DNA of 64,000 nt. It comes from Actinomadura atramentaria DSM 43919 (lineage in GTDB: Bacteria > Actinomycetota > Actinomycetes > Streptosporangiales > Streptosporangiaceae). Each line of letters begins with the position of its first letter. The stretch's first letter is position 1. The translations under genes were made by a program, and so were the position numbers. This document shows, piece by piece, positions 23,157-31,742 of this stretch. The notes under the pieces are model-generated. The model saw nothing but the letters and a program-made list of their open reading frames with translations. It did no database searches and was not told where the DNA came from. The DNA lies in the NCBI RefSeq assembly GCF_000381885.1, contig NZ_KB907216.1, positions 179,689 through 243,688 of the forward strand, given 5' to 3'.

Positions 23157-23998
23157 CGGAGAAGACGACGGTGGCCGGCGACAGCGCCGGCAGCGAGAGC
23201 GTGAGCACGGCGCCGGCCACGGAGCGCACCGACGGCGCGGTCCCCGACCGCGCCCGCGCCCGCGCGCTGTTCGAGCGGCTCGCCGAGCTGCCCGAGGGCG
23301 ACGCCGAGCGGCAGCGCATCCGCGACCAGCTCGTGGAGCTGCACCTGCCGCTCGTGGAGTACCTGGCGCGCCGGTTCCGCAACCGCGGCGAGTGGCTGGA
23401 CGACCTGATCCAGGTCGCGACGATCGGGCTGATCAAGTCGATCGACCGGTTCGACCTCGGCCGCGGCGTGGAGTTCTCCACGTACGCGACGCCGACGATC
23501 GTCGGGGAGATCAAGCGGCACTTCCGCGACAAGGGCTGGGCGGTGCGCGTGCCGCGCCGCCTCCAGGAGCTGAAGCTGTCGCTGACCAAGGCGATCAGCG
23601 ACCTGGCGCAGCGGGAGGGCCGCGCGCCGACGGTCAGCGAGCTGGCGCAGCACCTGCAGATGACCGAGGAGGAGGTGCTGGAGGGCCTGGAGTCCGCCAA
23701 CGCCTACTCGACGGTGTCGCTGGACGCGCCGGACTCGGGCGACGAGGACGCGCCCGCCGTGGCGGACTCGCTCGGCATGATCGACGAGTCGCTGGAGGGC
23801 GTGGAGTACCGGGAGTCGCTGAAGCCGCTGCTGGAGAAGCTTCCGGCGCGCGAGAAGCGCATCCTGCTGCTGCGGTTCTTCGGGAACATGACGCAGTCGC
23901 AGATCGCGGCGGAGCTGGGCATCTCGCAGATGCACGTCTCGCGGCTGCTGGCGCGGACGCTGGCGCAGCTCCGGGACGGGCTCACGGCCGACGAGTAG
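23153..23998 (+). CDS. SigB/SigF/SigG-type RNA polymerase sigma factor
   Basis: A 281-residue sigma-70 group 3 factor. Region 2 is LVEYLARRFRNRGEWLDDLI, then QVATIGLIKSIDRFDLGRGV and EFSTYATPTIVGEIKRHFRD. Region 3 follows the KGWAVRVPRRLQEL motif, and region 4 ends with NMTQSQIAAELGISQMHVSR. An N-terminal extension (about 40 residues, Thr/Ser/Ala-rich) is not conserved. It is translationally coupled to rsbW and directs stress or developmental genes. Confidence 0.95.
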   Translation: MTEKTTVAGDSAGSESVSTAPATERTDGAVPDRARARALFERLAELPEGDAERQRIRDQLVELHLPLVEYLARRFRNRGEWLDDLIQVATIGLIKSIDRFDLGRGVEFSTYATPTIVGEIKRHFRDKGWAVRVPRRLQELKLSLTKAISDLAQREGRAPTVSELAQHLQMTEEEVLEGLESANAYSTVSLDAPDSGDEDAPAVADSLGMIDESLEGVEYRESLKPLLEKLPAREKRILLLRFFGNMTQSQIAAELGISQMHVSRLLARTLAQLRDGLTADE

Positions 23999-24017
23999 GA
24001 ACGTTTCGCGGGGAGGG

Positions 24018-24045
24018 CGGGCGTCGCGCGGGTGCGCGGCGCCCG
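24018..24045. terminator. Hairpin terminator after the sigma factor gene
   Basis: CGGGCGTCGCGC and GCGCGGCGCCCG form a 12 bp stem with one G-T wobble and a GGGT loop, between convergent genes. Confidence 0.65.
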
Positions 24046-24054
24046 TCCGGCGTC

Positions 24055-24474
24055 TCAGGAGCCGTGGCGGGCGGGCTCGGGGTCCTCGGCGTCCTCGTCG
24101 GGCCGGGCGAGCCAGGCGGTGGAGGGCGGGCTGAGCAGCGCGACCAGCGCGGCGATCCCGACGATGCCGAGCGGGACCGCGAAGCCGGGCCGGTCGCTCT
24201 GCCACAGCGACCAGGCGACGGGCAGCGCGAAGAGCTGGGTGAGGACGCCGGGGGCGCGGCTGCGCGGGTCGCCGAGCAGCAGGCCGCGCGCGACGACGAG
24301 CATGGCGACGCCGCCGATGAGCGCGAGGGCGGTGACGCCGATGGCGCTGACCGGGTCCACGGCGGAGCCGAGGGCCGTCTCGACGCCGACGAACACGCCG
24401 CCGGCGACGGCGCCGAGCCCTTCGAGGGCTTCCAGGGCGGCGGCGGCGTACACGATCGCGGGACGCTTCGACAC
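24055..24474 (-). CDS. Integral membrane protein of unknown function
   Basis: A 139-residue protein with four predicted transmembrane segments (IVYAAAALEALEGLGAVAGG, IGVTALALIGGVAMLVVA, VLTQLFALPVAWSLWQ, FAVPLGIVGIAALVALL) and an acidic C-terminal tail. GTG start at 24474 (VSKRPAIVY). Widely seen in actinomycetes as a hypothetical membrane protein. Convergent with the sigma factor gene and divergent from the lipid kinase gene. Confidence 0.75.
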   Translation of the reverse strand: MSKRPAIVYAAAALEALEGLGAVAGGVFVGVETALGSAVDPVSAIGVTALALIGGVAMLVVARGLLLGDPRSRAPGVLTQLFALPVAWSLWQSDRPGFAVPLGIVGIAALVALLSPPSTAWLARPDEDAEDPEPARHGS

Positions 24475-24549
24475 ACCCCGAACCCTACTCGGCCGCGCGG
24501 GGCGGGGCCGTCCGGGGCGGCGGTACGTTTCGGTGGATAACCTGACGCC

Positions 24550-25491
24550 GTGCGCGCCATGCTCATCGCCAATCCGAAGGCGACCTCGACCTCGCGGCAG
24601 GCCCGGGACACGCTCCTGCGGGCGTTCGCCGGCGACCTGGACATCGTGCTCGCCGAGACCGGGCACCGGGGCCACGCGGTGGAGCTGGCGCGGGAGGCGG
24701 CGCGGGAGCGGTTCGACGTGGTCATCGCGCTCGGCGGCGACGGGACGGTCAACGAGGCCGTGAACGGGCTGCTGGCCGACGGCCCGGACCCGGCGCTGCC
24801 CGCGCTGGCGGTGCTGCCGTCGGGGAGCGCGAACGTGTTCGCGCGGGCGCTGGGGCTGCCGGGCGACCCGGTGGGCGCGACGCGGGAGGTGCTGGCGGCG
24901 CTGCGCGCGGGCCGGCACCGCACAGTGGGCCTGGGGTCGGCGGAGCTGCCGGACGGCACGCGCCGCTACTTCACGTTCTGCGCGGGCGTCGGGCTGGACG
25001 CGGAGGTCGTCCGGGAGGTCGAGCGGCGGCGGCTGGCGGGCGCGAAGGCGGACCCGTCGCTGTACGTGCGGGCGGCGCTCCGCCATTTCTTCCGGGGCAC
25101 GGATCGGCGCGTCCCGGCGGTGACGGTGGAGGCGCCGGGGCGCCCGCCGATTTCCGGGGTCTTTCTCGCGTTCGTTTCCAACACCGCGCCGTGGACTTTC
25201 CTCGGGCCCCTTCCGCTGAATCCGAGTCCGCGGGCGAACTTCGGCCTCGGACTGGACGTGTTCGGGATGCGGTCGATGCGCGTCGCGCCGATCCTGGGCG
25301 CGTTCGCGGGGATGCTGACGGCGCGTTCCCGTCCGGTGCGGGGCCGGGACGTGGTGAACGTCCACGACGCGGCGTGGGTCACACTGCGCGGCTCGCGCCC
25401 GCTGGCGTTCCAGCTCGACGGCGACTACCTGGGCGAACAGACGTCGATCACGTTCCGAGCCGTGCCGAAAGCCATACGGATCGTCATATGA
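24550..25491 (+). CDS. Diacylglycerol/lipid kinase family protein
   Basis: A 313-residue protein of the DAGKc family. The nucleotide-binding motif is VVIALGGDGTVNEAVNGLL, followed by VLPSGSANVFARALGL; the second domain has the family C-terminal beta sandwich ending FQLDGDYLGEQTSITF. It transfers phosphate from ATP to a lipid such as diacylglycerol or sphingosine analogues. GTG start at 24550. In my recollection of the mycobacterial order a DAGK-like gene (Rv3218) also precedes whiB1. Confidence 0.92.
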   Translation: MRAMLIANPKATSTSRQARDTLLRAFAGDLDIVLAETGHRGHAVELAREAARERFDVVIALGGDGTVNEAVNGLLADGPDPALPALAVLPSGSANVFARALGLPGDPVGATREVLAALRAGRHRTVGLGSAELPDGTRRYFTFCAGVGLDAEVVREVERRRLAGAKADPSLYVRAALRHFFRGTDRRVPAVTVEAPGRPPISGVFLAFVSNTAPWTFLGPLPLNPSPRANFGLGLDVFGMRSMRVAPILGAFAGMLTARSRPVRGRDVVNVHDAAWVTLRGSRPLAFQLDGDYLGEQTSITFRAVPKAIRIVI

Positions 25492-25541
25492 GGCTGGTCA
25501 CAGCGCCCGTTAACAGGAAAGCAACGCCGCCGACCCACTGA

Positions 25542-25557
25542 TGTGACACATCCGACA
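25542..25557. promoter_or_regulatory. Second, degenerate CRP-like site upstream of whiB1
   Basis: TGTGACACATCCGACA: the left half matches TGTGA perfectly and the right half (CGACA) matches 3 of 5 bases of TCACA. It is too weak to call alone, but the known mycobacterial whiB1 promoter has two CRP sites. Confidence 0.3.
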
Positions 25558-25567
25558 CTCATACTTT

Positions 25568-25581
25568 GAGAAACGTTTCTC
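25568..25581. promoter_or_regulatory. Perfect 14 bp palindrome GAGAAACGTTTCTC
   Basis: Self-complementary element in the whiB1 leader, resembling LacI-family operators (GAAACGTTTC core). The regulator is not identified. Confidence 0.45.
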
Positions 25582-25727
25582 GGAGGTCTTGCGTGGTCAG
25601 GCGGGGTCCTGACACGCTCAAAGCGCGCCCAGCGACCGGGACTCAACGCCGCCGTCCCGCGACCGCGACCGGCGCCGCCGAACAATCCACCTGACCAAAT
25701 CTTTTGCGTCTCGGGGTGTTCGCGACA

Positions 25728-25743
25728 TGTGAAACCGTTCACA
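25728..25743. promoter_or_regulatory. Consensus CRP/FNR binding site ahead of whiB1
   Basis: TGTGAAACCGTTCACA is an exact TGTGA-N6-TCACA palindrome 41 bp upstream of the whiB1 start. CRP (Rv3676) control of whiB1 is established in M. tuberculosis; the same logic is likely here. Confidence 0.7.
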
Positions 25744-25784
25744 AGTTGAGTGACTTCCGCCACCGCGACGAAGGAGTGGACCGC

Positions 25785-26045
25785 ATGGACTGGCGCCACC
25801 GCGCTGCCTGCCGTGACGTGGACCCCGAGCTTTTCTTCCCGATCGGGAACACCGGGCCCGCGCTCCTGCAGATCGAAGAGGCCAAGCAGGTATGCCGCCG
25901 CTGCGACGTGACCGACGCGTGCCTGCGCTGGGCCCTGGAGTCCGGGCAGGACTCGGGCGTCTGGGGCGGGATGGGCGAGGACGAGCGCCGCGCCGTCAAG
26001 CGCCGTGCCGCCCGGGCCCGGGCCCGCGCCAACGCCGGGCTCTGA
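25785..26045 (+). CDS. whiB1: WhiB1-like iron-sulfur transcription factor
   Basis: An 86-residue Wbl protein with four cluster ligands Cys9, Cys37, Cys40 and Cys46 (AACRDVDPELFF, QVCRRCDVTDACLRW), the turn GVWGGMGEDERR and a basic C-terminal tail. WhiB1 binds a [4Fe-4S] cluster that reacts with nitric oxide and partners with the primary sigma factor. ATG at 25785 with AAGGAG upstream; the in-frame ATG at 25704 overlaps the CRP site. Its neighbour is the PdtaS-like kinase, as in mycobacteria. Confidence 0.95.
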   Translation: MDWRHRAACRDVDPELFFPIGNTGPALLQIEEAKQVCRRCDVTDACLRWALESGQDSGVWGGMGEDERRAVKRRAARARARANAGL

Positions 26046-26147
26046 CTCCGGCGTCCGACTGACGCACCCCGCCGCGCGGAACCGCTCGGGCACGGGCGCC
26101 GCCTCCGAACCTCCGGTCGGAGAGCGCAGCGGCGGAAGTGACGCGAA

Positions 26148-26177
26148 GAACGCCCGTGGCCTCGGCCACGGGCGTTC
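26148..26177. terminator. Strong bidirectional hairpin between whiB1 and the sensor kinase gene
   Basis: GAACGCCCGTGGCC (26148-26161) and GGCCACGGGCGTTC (26164-26177): a 14 bp perfect arm pair, with effectively 4 loop bases. It separates convergent genes. Confidence 0.85.
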
Positions 26178-26182
26178 GCGCG

Positions 26183-27844
26183 TCAGCGGGGCGGCGGGCC
26201 CGGCCGGTGCTGGTGGTCCAGCGGGACGTCCACGACGACCTCGGTGCCGCCGCCCTCGCGGCGGCGGAACTCCAGCCGCCCGCCCAGCTCGCCGACGATG
26301 AGCGTGCGGACGATCTGCAGCCCCAGGCTGGTGGTGCCCTCGACGTCGAAGTCCGGCGGGAGGCCCGCGCCGTCGTCCAGGACGACCACGACGAGGCGGC
26401 GGCCGTCCGGCCCGGTCTCGTCGCGCGGCGGGGCCGCCGCCGCGCCGCCCGGCCACTCCCCCCACACCGGGACGCTCGCCAGCGACGACTCGGCGGCGGG
26501 CGCGGGGCCCTCGCCGTAGCGGACCGCGACGACCTCCAGCGTCCCGTACCGGTTGGCCAGGCCGTGCTCCAGCGCGTTCTGCAGCAGTTCGGTCAGCGCC
26601 ATCGCCAGCGGGGTGGCGATCTCGGCGGGGAGCACGCCGAAACTGCCGGTGCGCTTGGGCTCGACCTGCGTCTCGGGGGCGGACACCTCCCCGGCCATCA
26701 TGATCACGCGGTCCGCGATGTCGTCGAAGTCGATCAGCTCGTCCGGGGTGTGCGACAGGGTCTCGTGGACGATCGCGATGGACCCGACGCGGCGGACGGC
26801 CTCGTCCAGGGCCGCCCGCCCCTCGGGGACGCGCAGCCGCCGCGCCTGGAGCCGCAGCAGCGCCGCGACGGTCTGCAGGTTGTTCTTGACGCGGTGGTGG
26901 ATCTCGCGGATCGTCGCGTCCTTGGTCATCAGCTCGCGGTCGCGCCAGCGCAGTTCGGTGACGTCCCGGCACAGCGCGATGGCGGCGATGCGGTTGCCGC
27001 CGACGACCAGCGGGATCGTGCGGATCTGCAGGACCGTCCCGTGCGCCTCGACCTCGACCTCGCGCGGCGCGCGGCCCGCCAGGACCACGCTCAGCGCCTC
27101 CTCCTGCGGCTCGCCGGTGTCGCACAGCCGCGCGGTGACCTCGCCCAGCGGCTCGCCGACGAGATCCGCGGGAAACCCCAGCCGCCGGTACGCCGACTGC
27201 GCGTTCGGGCTCGCGTAGGTGACGCGGCCCGCGCGGTCGAGGCGGATCAGGCCGTCCCCGACGCGCGGCGACCGGACGAGGTTGGGCTCCTCGCCGGGCA
27301 CCGGGAACCGCCCGTCCGAGATCATCTGCGCGAGGTCGCTGGCGCTCTGCAGGTACGTCAGCTCCAGGCGGCTCGGCGTCCGCGCGGAGCTGAGGTTGGT
27401 GCTGCGCTGGATGACGCCGAGCATCTTCGCGCCGCGCCGGACGGGGATCGACTCCTCGCGGACGGGGATGCCGCTCCCCCACTCGGGGTCGCCCTCGCGG
27501 ACGATGCGGCGCTCGCGCCACGCGACGTCGATCAGGCCGCGCCGCCCCGTCCGCACGACCCGGCCGACCAGGTCCTCGGAGTAGGCGGTCGGGCCGGTCG
27601 TCGGCCGCATCTGCGCGATGGCGACCCAGCCGGGCACGGTCTCGCCGGACTCCGCGGGGTCGCCGCGGCGGCGGCCGGGGTCGGCGGGCAGGGCGTCGGC
27701 GGACCGGAGCGGCACCCACAGCAGCAGGTCGGCGAACGACAGGTCCGCGAGGAGCTGCCAGTCCGAGACGAGCGCGTGCAGCCACTCCAGATCCGCCTCG
27801 GTCAGATCGGTCTGGTCGCGGACGAGATCACTCAAGGTGGGCAC
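26183..27844 (-). CDS. pdtaS: PdtaS-type sensor histidine kinase
   Basis: A 553-residue soluble kinase. N-terminal GAF-like segment (LADLSFADLLLWVPL, IPVRRGAKMLGVIQRSTNLS), a PAS domain (LIRLDRAGRVTYASPNAQSA), then HisKA_2 with the phosphoacceptor IREIHHRVKNNLQTVAALL and a HATPase domain (ALTELLQNALEHG, VLDDGAGLPPDFD, TSLGLQIVRTL). It matches the actinobacterial kinase of the PdtaS/PdtaR pair that controls antitermination by ANTAR regulators. No ANTAR response regulator is in the window; the two genes are typically unlinked. GTG start chosen at 27844. Confidence 0.9.
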   Translation of the reverse strand: MPTLSDLVRDQTDLTEADLEWLHALVSDWQLLADLSFADLLLWVPLRSADALPADPGRRRGDPAESGETVPGWVAIAQMRPTTGPTAYSEDLVGRVVRTGRRGLIDVAWRERRIVREGDPEWGSGIPVREESIPVRRGAKMLGVIQRSTNLSSARTPSRLELTYLQSASDLAQMISDGRFPVPGEEPNLVRSPRVGDGLIRLDRAGRVTYASPNAQSAYRRLGFPADLVGEPLGEVTARLCDTGEPQEEALSVVLAGRAPREVEVEAHGTVLQIRTIPLVVGGNRIAAIALCRDVTELRWRDRELMTKDATIREIHHRVKNNLQTVAALLRLQARRLRVPEGRAALDEAVRRVGSIAIVHETLSHTPDELIDFDDIADRVIMMAGEVSAPETQVEPKRTGSFGVLPAEIATPLAMALTELLQNALEHGLANRYGTLEVVAVRYGEGPAPAAESSLASVPVWGEWPGGAAAAPPRDETGPDGRRLVVVVLDDGAGLPPDFDVEGTTSLGLQIVRTLIVGELGGRLEFRRREGGGTEVVVDVPLDHQHRPGPPPR

Positions 27845-27896
27845 GGTCCCATCATCGCCCATCCGCCCCCGGCACCGGCCTGGCAGGATGCGTGCC

Positions 27897-29063
27897 ATGA
27901 GCGACACCGACCCCCTGGCCCGGCTGCGGGCGGCGGCGGCCGCGCGGGCCGAGGCGGGGCTGCGGCGCGAGCTGCGGCCGCGCGGCGCCGACGACGGGCT
28001 GCTCGACCTGGCGTCCAACGACTACCTCGGGCTGAGCCGCGACCCCCGGCTCGTCGCGGGCGCGGCGGCGGCCGCGCGCGCGTACGGGGCCGGTTCGACG
28101 GGGTCGCGGCTCGTCACCGGGACGACCGAGCTGCACGCCGAGCTGGACCGGCGGCTCGCGGCGCTGACCGGCAGCGCGGCGGGGCTGGTGTTCTCGTCGG
28201 GGTACCTGGCGAACCTCGGGGCGGTGGCGGGGCTCGGCGGGCCGGACGTGCTGGTGGTGTCCGACCAGGTCAACCACGCGTCGATCGTGGACGCGTGCCG
28301 GTTGTCGCGGTCCCGCGTCGTCGTCGCGCCGCATGGGGACGCAGCCGCCGTCGCCGCCGCGCTCGCCGCGCGGGACGAGGAGCACGCGCTCGTCGTCACC
28401 GACGCGGTGTTCTCCGTGGACGGCGACGTCGCGCCGCTCGCCGCGCTGCACCGCGCGGCCCGCGCGCACGGGGCGCTGCTCGTCGTGGACGAGGCGCACG
28501 CGCTCGGCGTCGTCGGGGACGGCGGACGCGGCGCGGCCCACGCCGCCGGGCTCGCCGGGGAGCCGGACGTCGTGCTGACGCTCACCCTGTCGAAGTCGCT
28601 GGCGTCGCAGGGCGGGGCGGTGCTGGGCGCGCCGGAGGTCGTCGCGCACCTGGTGGACACCGGGCGGGCCTTCATCTTCGACACCGGGCTCAACCCGGCG
28701 GCGGTGGGGGCGGCGCTCGCGGCGCTCGACGTCCTGGCGGCCGAGCCGGGGCTGCCGGGACGGGCGCGGGCCAACGCGCGGCGCGTCCGGGACCTCGCGC
28801 GCGCGGCCGGTCTGGCGACGGCCGAACCCGCCGCCGCCGTCGTCCCGGTGTACCTCGGGGAGCCGCGCGCGGCCGTCGAGGCGCAGGCGCTCTGCCGCGA
28901 CCGCGGGCTGCGCGTCGGCTGCTTCCGGCCGCCGTCGGTGCCCAAGGGCCGCGCCTGCCTGCGGATCACCGCGCGCGCCACCCTGGACGAGGCGGATTTC
29001 ACGGTACTGGCCGGTGCTCTGGACGCCGTGGCACGTTCTACCGGTCGTAGTCTTCACACGTAA
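27897..29063 (+). CDS. bioF: 8-amino-7-oxononanoate synthase
   Basis: A 388-residue PLP-dependent alpha-oxoamine synthase. Landmarks: LDLASNDYLGLSRDPRLVAG, AGSTGSRLVTGTTELHAELD, LVVDEAHALGVVGDGGRG, and the PLP Lys in TLTLSKSLASQGGAVLG. It condenses pimeloyl-ACP/CoA with alanine in biotin synthesis. ATG at 27897. It is divergent from pdtaS and is followed on the same strand by a GntR gene rather than other bio genes, so the biotin genes here are split. Confidence 0.93.
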   Translation: MSDTDPLARLRAAAAARAEAGLRRELRPRGADDGLLDLASNDYLGLSRDPRLVAGAAAAARAYGAGSTGSRLVTGTTELHAELDRRLAALTGSAAGLVFSSGYLANLGAVAGLGGPDVLVVSDQVNHASIVDACRLSRSRVVVAPHGDAAAVAAALAARDEEHALVVTDAVFSVDGDVAPLAALHRAARAHGALLVVDEAHALGVVGDGGRGAAHAAGLAGEPDVVLTLTLSKSLASQGGAVLGAPEVVAHLVDTGRAFIFDTGLNPAAVGAALAALDVLAAEPGLPGRARANARRVRDLARAAGLATAEPAAAVVPVYLGEPRAAVEAQALCRDRGLRVGCFRPPSVPKGRACLRITARATLDEADFTVLAGALDAVARSTGRSLHT

Positions 29064-29099
29064 CATCGGGAGAACCGGTGATGAACGTGAGGAGCAGCC

Positions 29100-29909
29100 G
29101 TGACGGAGGTCAGAGGCGGGGACCCCCGGCACGGGGACGCCCTGCACCAACCCTACGACCGGGCCGTGCTGGCGGAGCTGGGCCGCGGCCACGCCGCCCC
29201 CGCGCCGCGCATCCCGAAGTACTACAAGCTGAAGGAACTGCTGGTCGAGCTGATCCAGTCGCTTCCGGCGGGGAGCCCGCTGCCGCCGGAGCGGGCGCTG
29301 GCGGAGAAGTACGAGACGTCGCGGACGACCGTCCGGCAGGCCCTCGCCGAACTCGTCGTCGAGGGGCGGCTGCAGCGCATCCAGGGCAAGGGCACGTTCG
29401 TCGCCAAGCCGAAGGTGTCGCAGGAACTGCAGCTCGTCTCCTACACCGAGGACATGCGGCACCACGGGCTGCGGCCCGAGACGCGCATCCTGGAGATCGG
29501 CTACGTCAGCGCCGACGAGCGGCTGGCGGCGCTGCTGGCGATCCGGCCGGGCGGGCGGGTCCTGCGCATCCACCGGCTCCGGCTCGCCGACGGCGAGGCG
29601 ATGTCGATCGACACCTCCCACCTGCCCGCGCGCCGCTTCCCGGGGCTGCGCCGCGAACTCCCCCGCCACCACTCGCTGTACGAGACCCTGGCGACGGCCT
29701 ACGACGTCCACCTCGCCGAAGCCGAGGAGACGATCGAGACCGTCCTGGCCACGCCCCACGACGCGCAGCTCCTCGCGGTGGACGTCGGCCTGCCCCTGCT
29801 TCTTCTGTCCCGCCACGCCGTGGATTCCACCGGCCAGCCCGTCGAATGGGCACAATCGCTTTATCGCGGCGACCGCTACAAGTTCATCACGCGCCTCCGC
29901 CGCGACTGA
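29100..29909 (+). CDS. GntR/HutC-family transcriptional regulator
   Basis: A 269-residue protein with a GntR winged helix (YYKLKELLVELIQSLPAGSP, then EKYETSRTTVRQALAELVVE, RIQGKGTFVAKP) and a UbrA (UTRA) ligand domain (YTEDMRHHGLRPETRILEIG, LRIHRLRLADGEAMSIDTSH). Subfamily HutC/DasR. Such proteins sense sugars, phosphosugars or amino acids. An N-terminal 35-residue extension precedes the HTH. GTG start 36 bp after bioF; co-transcription with bioF is possible but a biotin role is unproven. Confidence 0.9.
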   Translation: MTEVRGGDPRHGDALHQPYDRAVLAELGRGHAAPAPRIPKYYKLKELLVELIQSLPAGSPLPPERALAEKYETSRTTVRQALAELVVEGRLQRIQGKGTFVAKPKVSQELQLVSYTEDMRHHGLRPETRILEIGYVSADERLAALLAIRPGGRVLRIHRLRLADGEAMSIDTSHLPARRFPGLRRELPRHHSLYETLATAYDVHLAEAEETIETVLATPHDAQLLAVDVGLPLLLLSRHAVDSTGQPVEWAQSLYRGDRYKFITRLRRD

Positions 29910-30004
29910 CGTCCTTCATCGGACGGCACGTCACAGAGCGCGACGAGATCCCACGTTCTGGGTACGCTCGACCTAACCCGACCCTACGATGACGGGAGCA
30001 GATC

Positions 30005-30682
30005 GTGAGGGAGGAGTCACTTAAAGTGACAAAAGTGAAAATTCGGGAATATGAGGCAACGCTCTCGGACTCATTGCACAAGCTGTGGGTCAGCGGCGAA
30101 CTCCACGACTTCCTTCACCTCACCGACGACGGCGCCCGAGTCGAGATCATCGGAGGAGAGATCGTCGTGTCCCCCGCCGCCGCGCTTCGCCACAACTTCA
30201 TCGTCAGCCGGATCGTTCAAACGCTGCTCCGCGCGAACGACCAGCGCGACGAGTTCCGCTGGACCACTGATCAGGGCACCGGGCTGACCATCGCCGAGGC
30301 GCTGGAAGAATACATTCCCGACCTCGTCGTCTTGGACGAGGAGGTTCTCGACACGGCCAACCAGACGGGCGAGAACATCCTCACCCCGGACCAGATCGAA
30401 CTCGTCGTCGAGGTCACGTCGCGACGGAACGCCACGAACGACCGCCCTCGCCCGTCGGGTTCCCGGACGAAGAGCAAGTGGGTCAGCTACGCCCGCGCCG
30501 GCATTCCTTACTACCTGCTGATCGACCGTGACCCGAAAATCGCCCGGACGATCTTGTACTCGGTCCCCGACGGTGGCGTCGGCGCATACCTGCACTCCGA
30601 GGAGTGGGAGTTCGGCAAGACGATCCACCTGCCCGAGCCGTTCGACATCGACATCGACACGAGCAACTGGACGACCTGGTGA
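30005..30682 (+). CDS. Uma2 family (DUF820) putative endonuclease
   Basis: A 225-residue protein with the PD-(D/E)XK-like Uma2 fold: ARVEIIGGEIVVSPAAALRH, EEYIPDLVVLDEEVL, then IELVVEVTSRRNATNDR and KSKWVSYARAGIPYYLLIDR. Catalytic pattern PDLVV..VEVTS..K is present. These proteins are common in actinomycetes and cyanobacteria with unknown function. The first 20 codons are AT-richer than the surroundings, which may mark recent acquisition. GTG at 30005 with GGGAG upstream. It sits between bioF and bioB. Confidence 0.88.
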   Translation: MREESLKVTKVKIREYEATLSDSLHKLWVSGELHDFLHLTDDGARVEIIGGEIVVSPAAALRHNFIVSRIVQTLLRANDQRDEFRWTTDQGTGLTIAEALEEYIPDLVVLDEEVLDTANQTGENILTPDQIELVVEVTSRRNATNDRPRPSGSRTKSKWVSYARAGIPYYLLIDRDPKIARTILYSVPDGGVGAYLHSEEWEFGKTIHLPEPFDIDIDTSNWTTW

Positions 30683-30685
30683 AAG

Positions 30686-30718
30686 CGTGCCGCAGGGGAG
30701 CTGGTCCCCTGCGGCACG
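30686..30718. terminator. Hairpin terminator between the Uma2 gene and bioB
   Basis: CGTGCCGCAGGGGA (30686-30699) and TCCCCTGCGGCACG (30705-30718): 14 bp perfect stem with a 5-nt loop, shared by convergent genes. Confidence 0.85.
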
Positions 30719-30746
30719 ATCCGCCGTCAGCCGTCCAAGTGCGAGG

Positions 30747-31742
30747 TCAGAGGGTCTTCTGGAGGGCCTTGATGGGCATCTGGAGTTCGGTGAGCAGGTC
30801 GAGATCCTGTTCGGCGGGGCGGCCCAGGGTCGTCAGGTAGTTGCCGACGATGATGGCGTTGACGCCGCCGAGCATGCCGTCACGGGTGCCGAGGTCGCCG
30901 AGGGTGAGTTCGCGGCCGCCCGCGTAGCGCAGGATCGTGCGGGGCAGCGCGAGGCGGAACGCCGCGATCGTCTTCAGCGCCTCCGCGCCCTCCACGACGG
31001 GCAGGTCCGCGAACGGCGTGCCGGGGCGCGGGGTGAGGAAGTTCAGCGGGACCTCGTCGGGGTCGAGTTCGGCGAGCTGCGCCGCGAACTCGGCGCGCTG
31101 CTCGCGCGTCTCGCCCATGCCGACGATGCCGCCGCAGCACACCTCCATCCCGGCTTCCTTCACCATGCGCAGCGTCTCCCAGCGCTCCTCCCACGAGTGG
31201 GTGGTGACGACGTTCGGGAAGTGGGAGCGGGCCGTCTCCAGGTTGTGGTTGTAGCGGTGGACGCCCAGCTCGGCCAGCTCGTCCACCTGCGCCTGGGTGA
31301 GCATCCCCAGCGAGCACGCGATGTTGATGTCGACGGCCGCGTTGATCGCCGCGACGCCCTCGCGGACCTGCTTCATCAGCCGCTCGTCGGGACCGCGCAC
31401 GGCCGCGACGATGCAGAACTCCGTCGCGCCCGTCTTGGCGGTCTCCTTCGCGGCCTCGACCAGGTCGGGGATGTTCAGCCACACCGACCGGACGGGCGAC
31501 TCGAACGTCCCGGACTGGGAGCAGAAGTGGCAGTCCTCCGGACAGCCGCCGGTCTTCAGCGAGACGATGCCCTCCACCTCCACCTCCGGCCCGCACCAGC
31601 GCATCCGGACGTCGTGGGCGAGGGCGAGGAGGTCCTGGAGCCGGTCGTCCGGCAGCGACAGGCACTCCAGCACCTGGGCGGCGGACAGGCCGCGGCCCTC
31701 GTCGAGCACCTGGCGGCGGGCGACATCGAGGACGTCGGTCAC
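30747..31742 (-). CDS. bioB: Biotin synthase
   Basis: A 331-residue radical-SAM enzyme. The CxxxCxxC cluster motif is in SLKTGGCPEDCHFCSQSG; other conserved stretches are ETARSHFPNVVTTHSWEER, CCGGIVGMGET and FLTPRPGTPF, plus LGGVNAIIVGNYLTT. It inserts sulfur into dethiobiotin. The GTG start overlaps the bioD stop (GTGA). Actinobacterial BioB of this type needs a small auxiliary iron-sulfur protein (BsaP); a candidate lies at 35192-35386. Confidence 0.95.
   Translation of the reverse strand: MTDVLDVARRQVLDEGRGLSAAQVLECLSLPDDRLQDLLALAHDVRMRWCGPEVEVEGIVSLKTGGCPEDCHFCSQSGTFESPVRSVWLNIPDLVEAAKETAKTGATEFCIVAAVRGPDERLMKQVREGVAAINAAVDINIACSLGMLTQAQVDELAELGVHRYNHNLETARSHFPNVVTTHSWEERWETLRMVKEAGMEVCCGGIVGMGETREQRAEFAAQLAELDPDEVPLNFLTPRPGTPFADLPVVEGAEALKTIAAFRLALPRTILRYAGGRELTLGDLGTRDGMLGGVNAIIVGNYLTTLGRPAEQDLDLLTELQMPIKALQKTL

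Noticed and set aside
26138..29050. 970-codon plus-strand frame across pdtaS and bioF
   Set aside because: Antisense to pdtaS and out of frame with bioF; low-complexity shadow.
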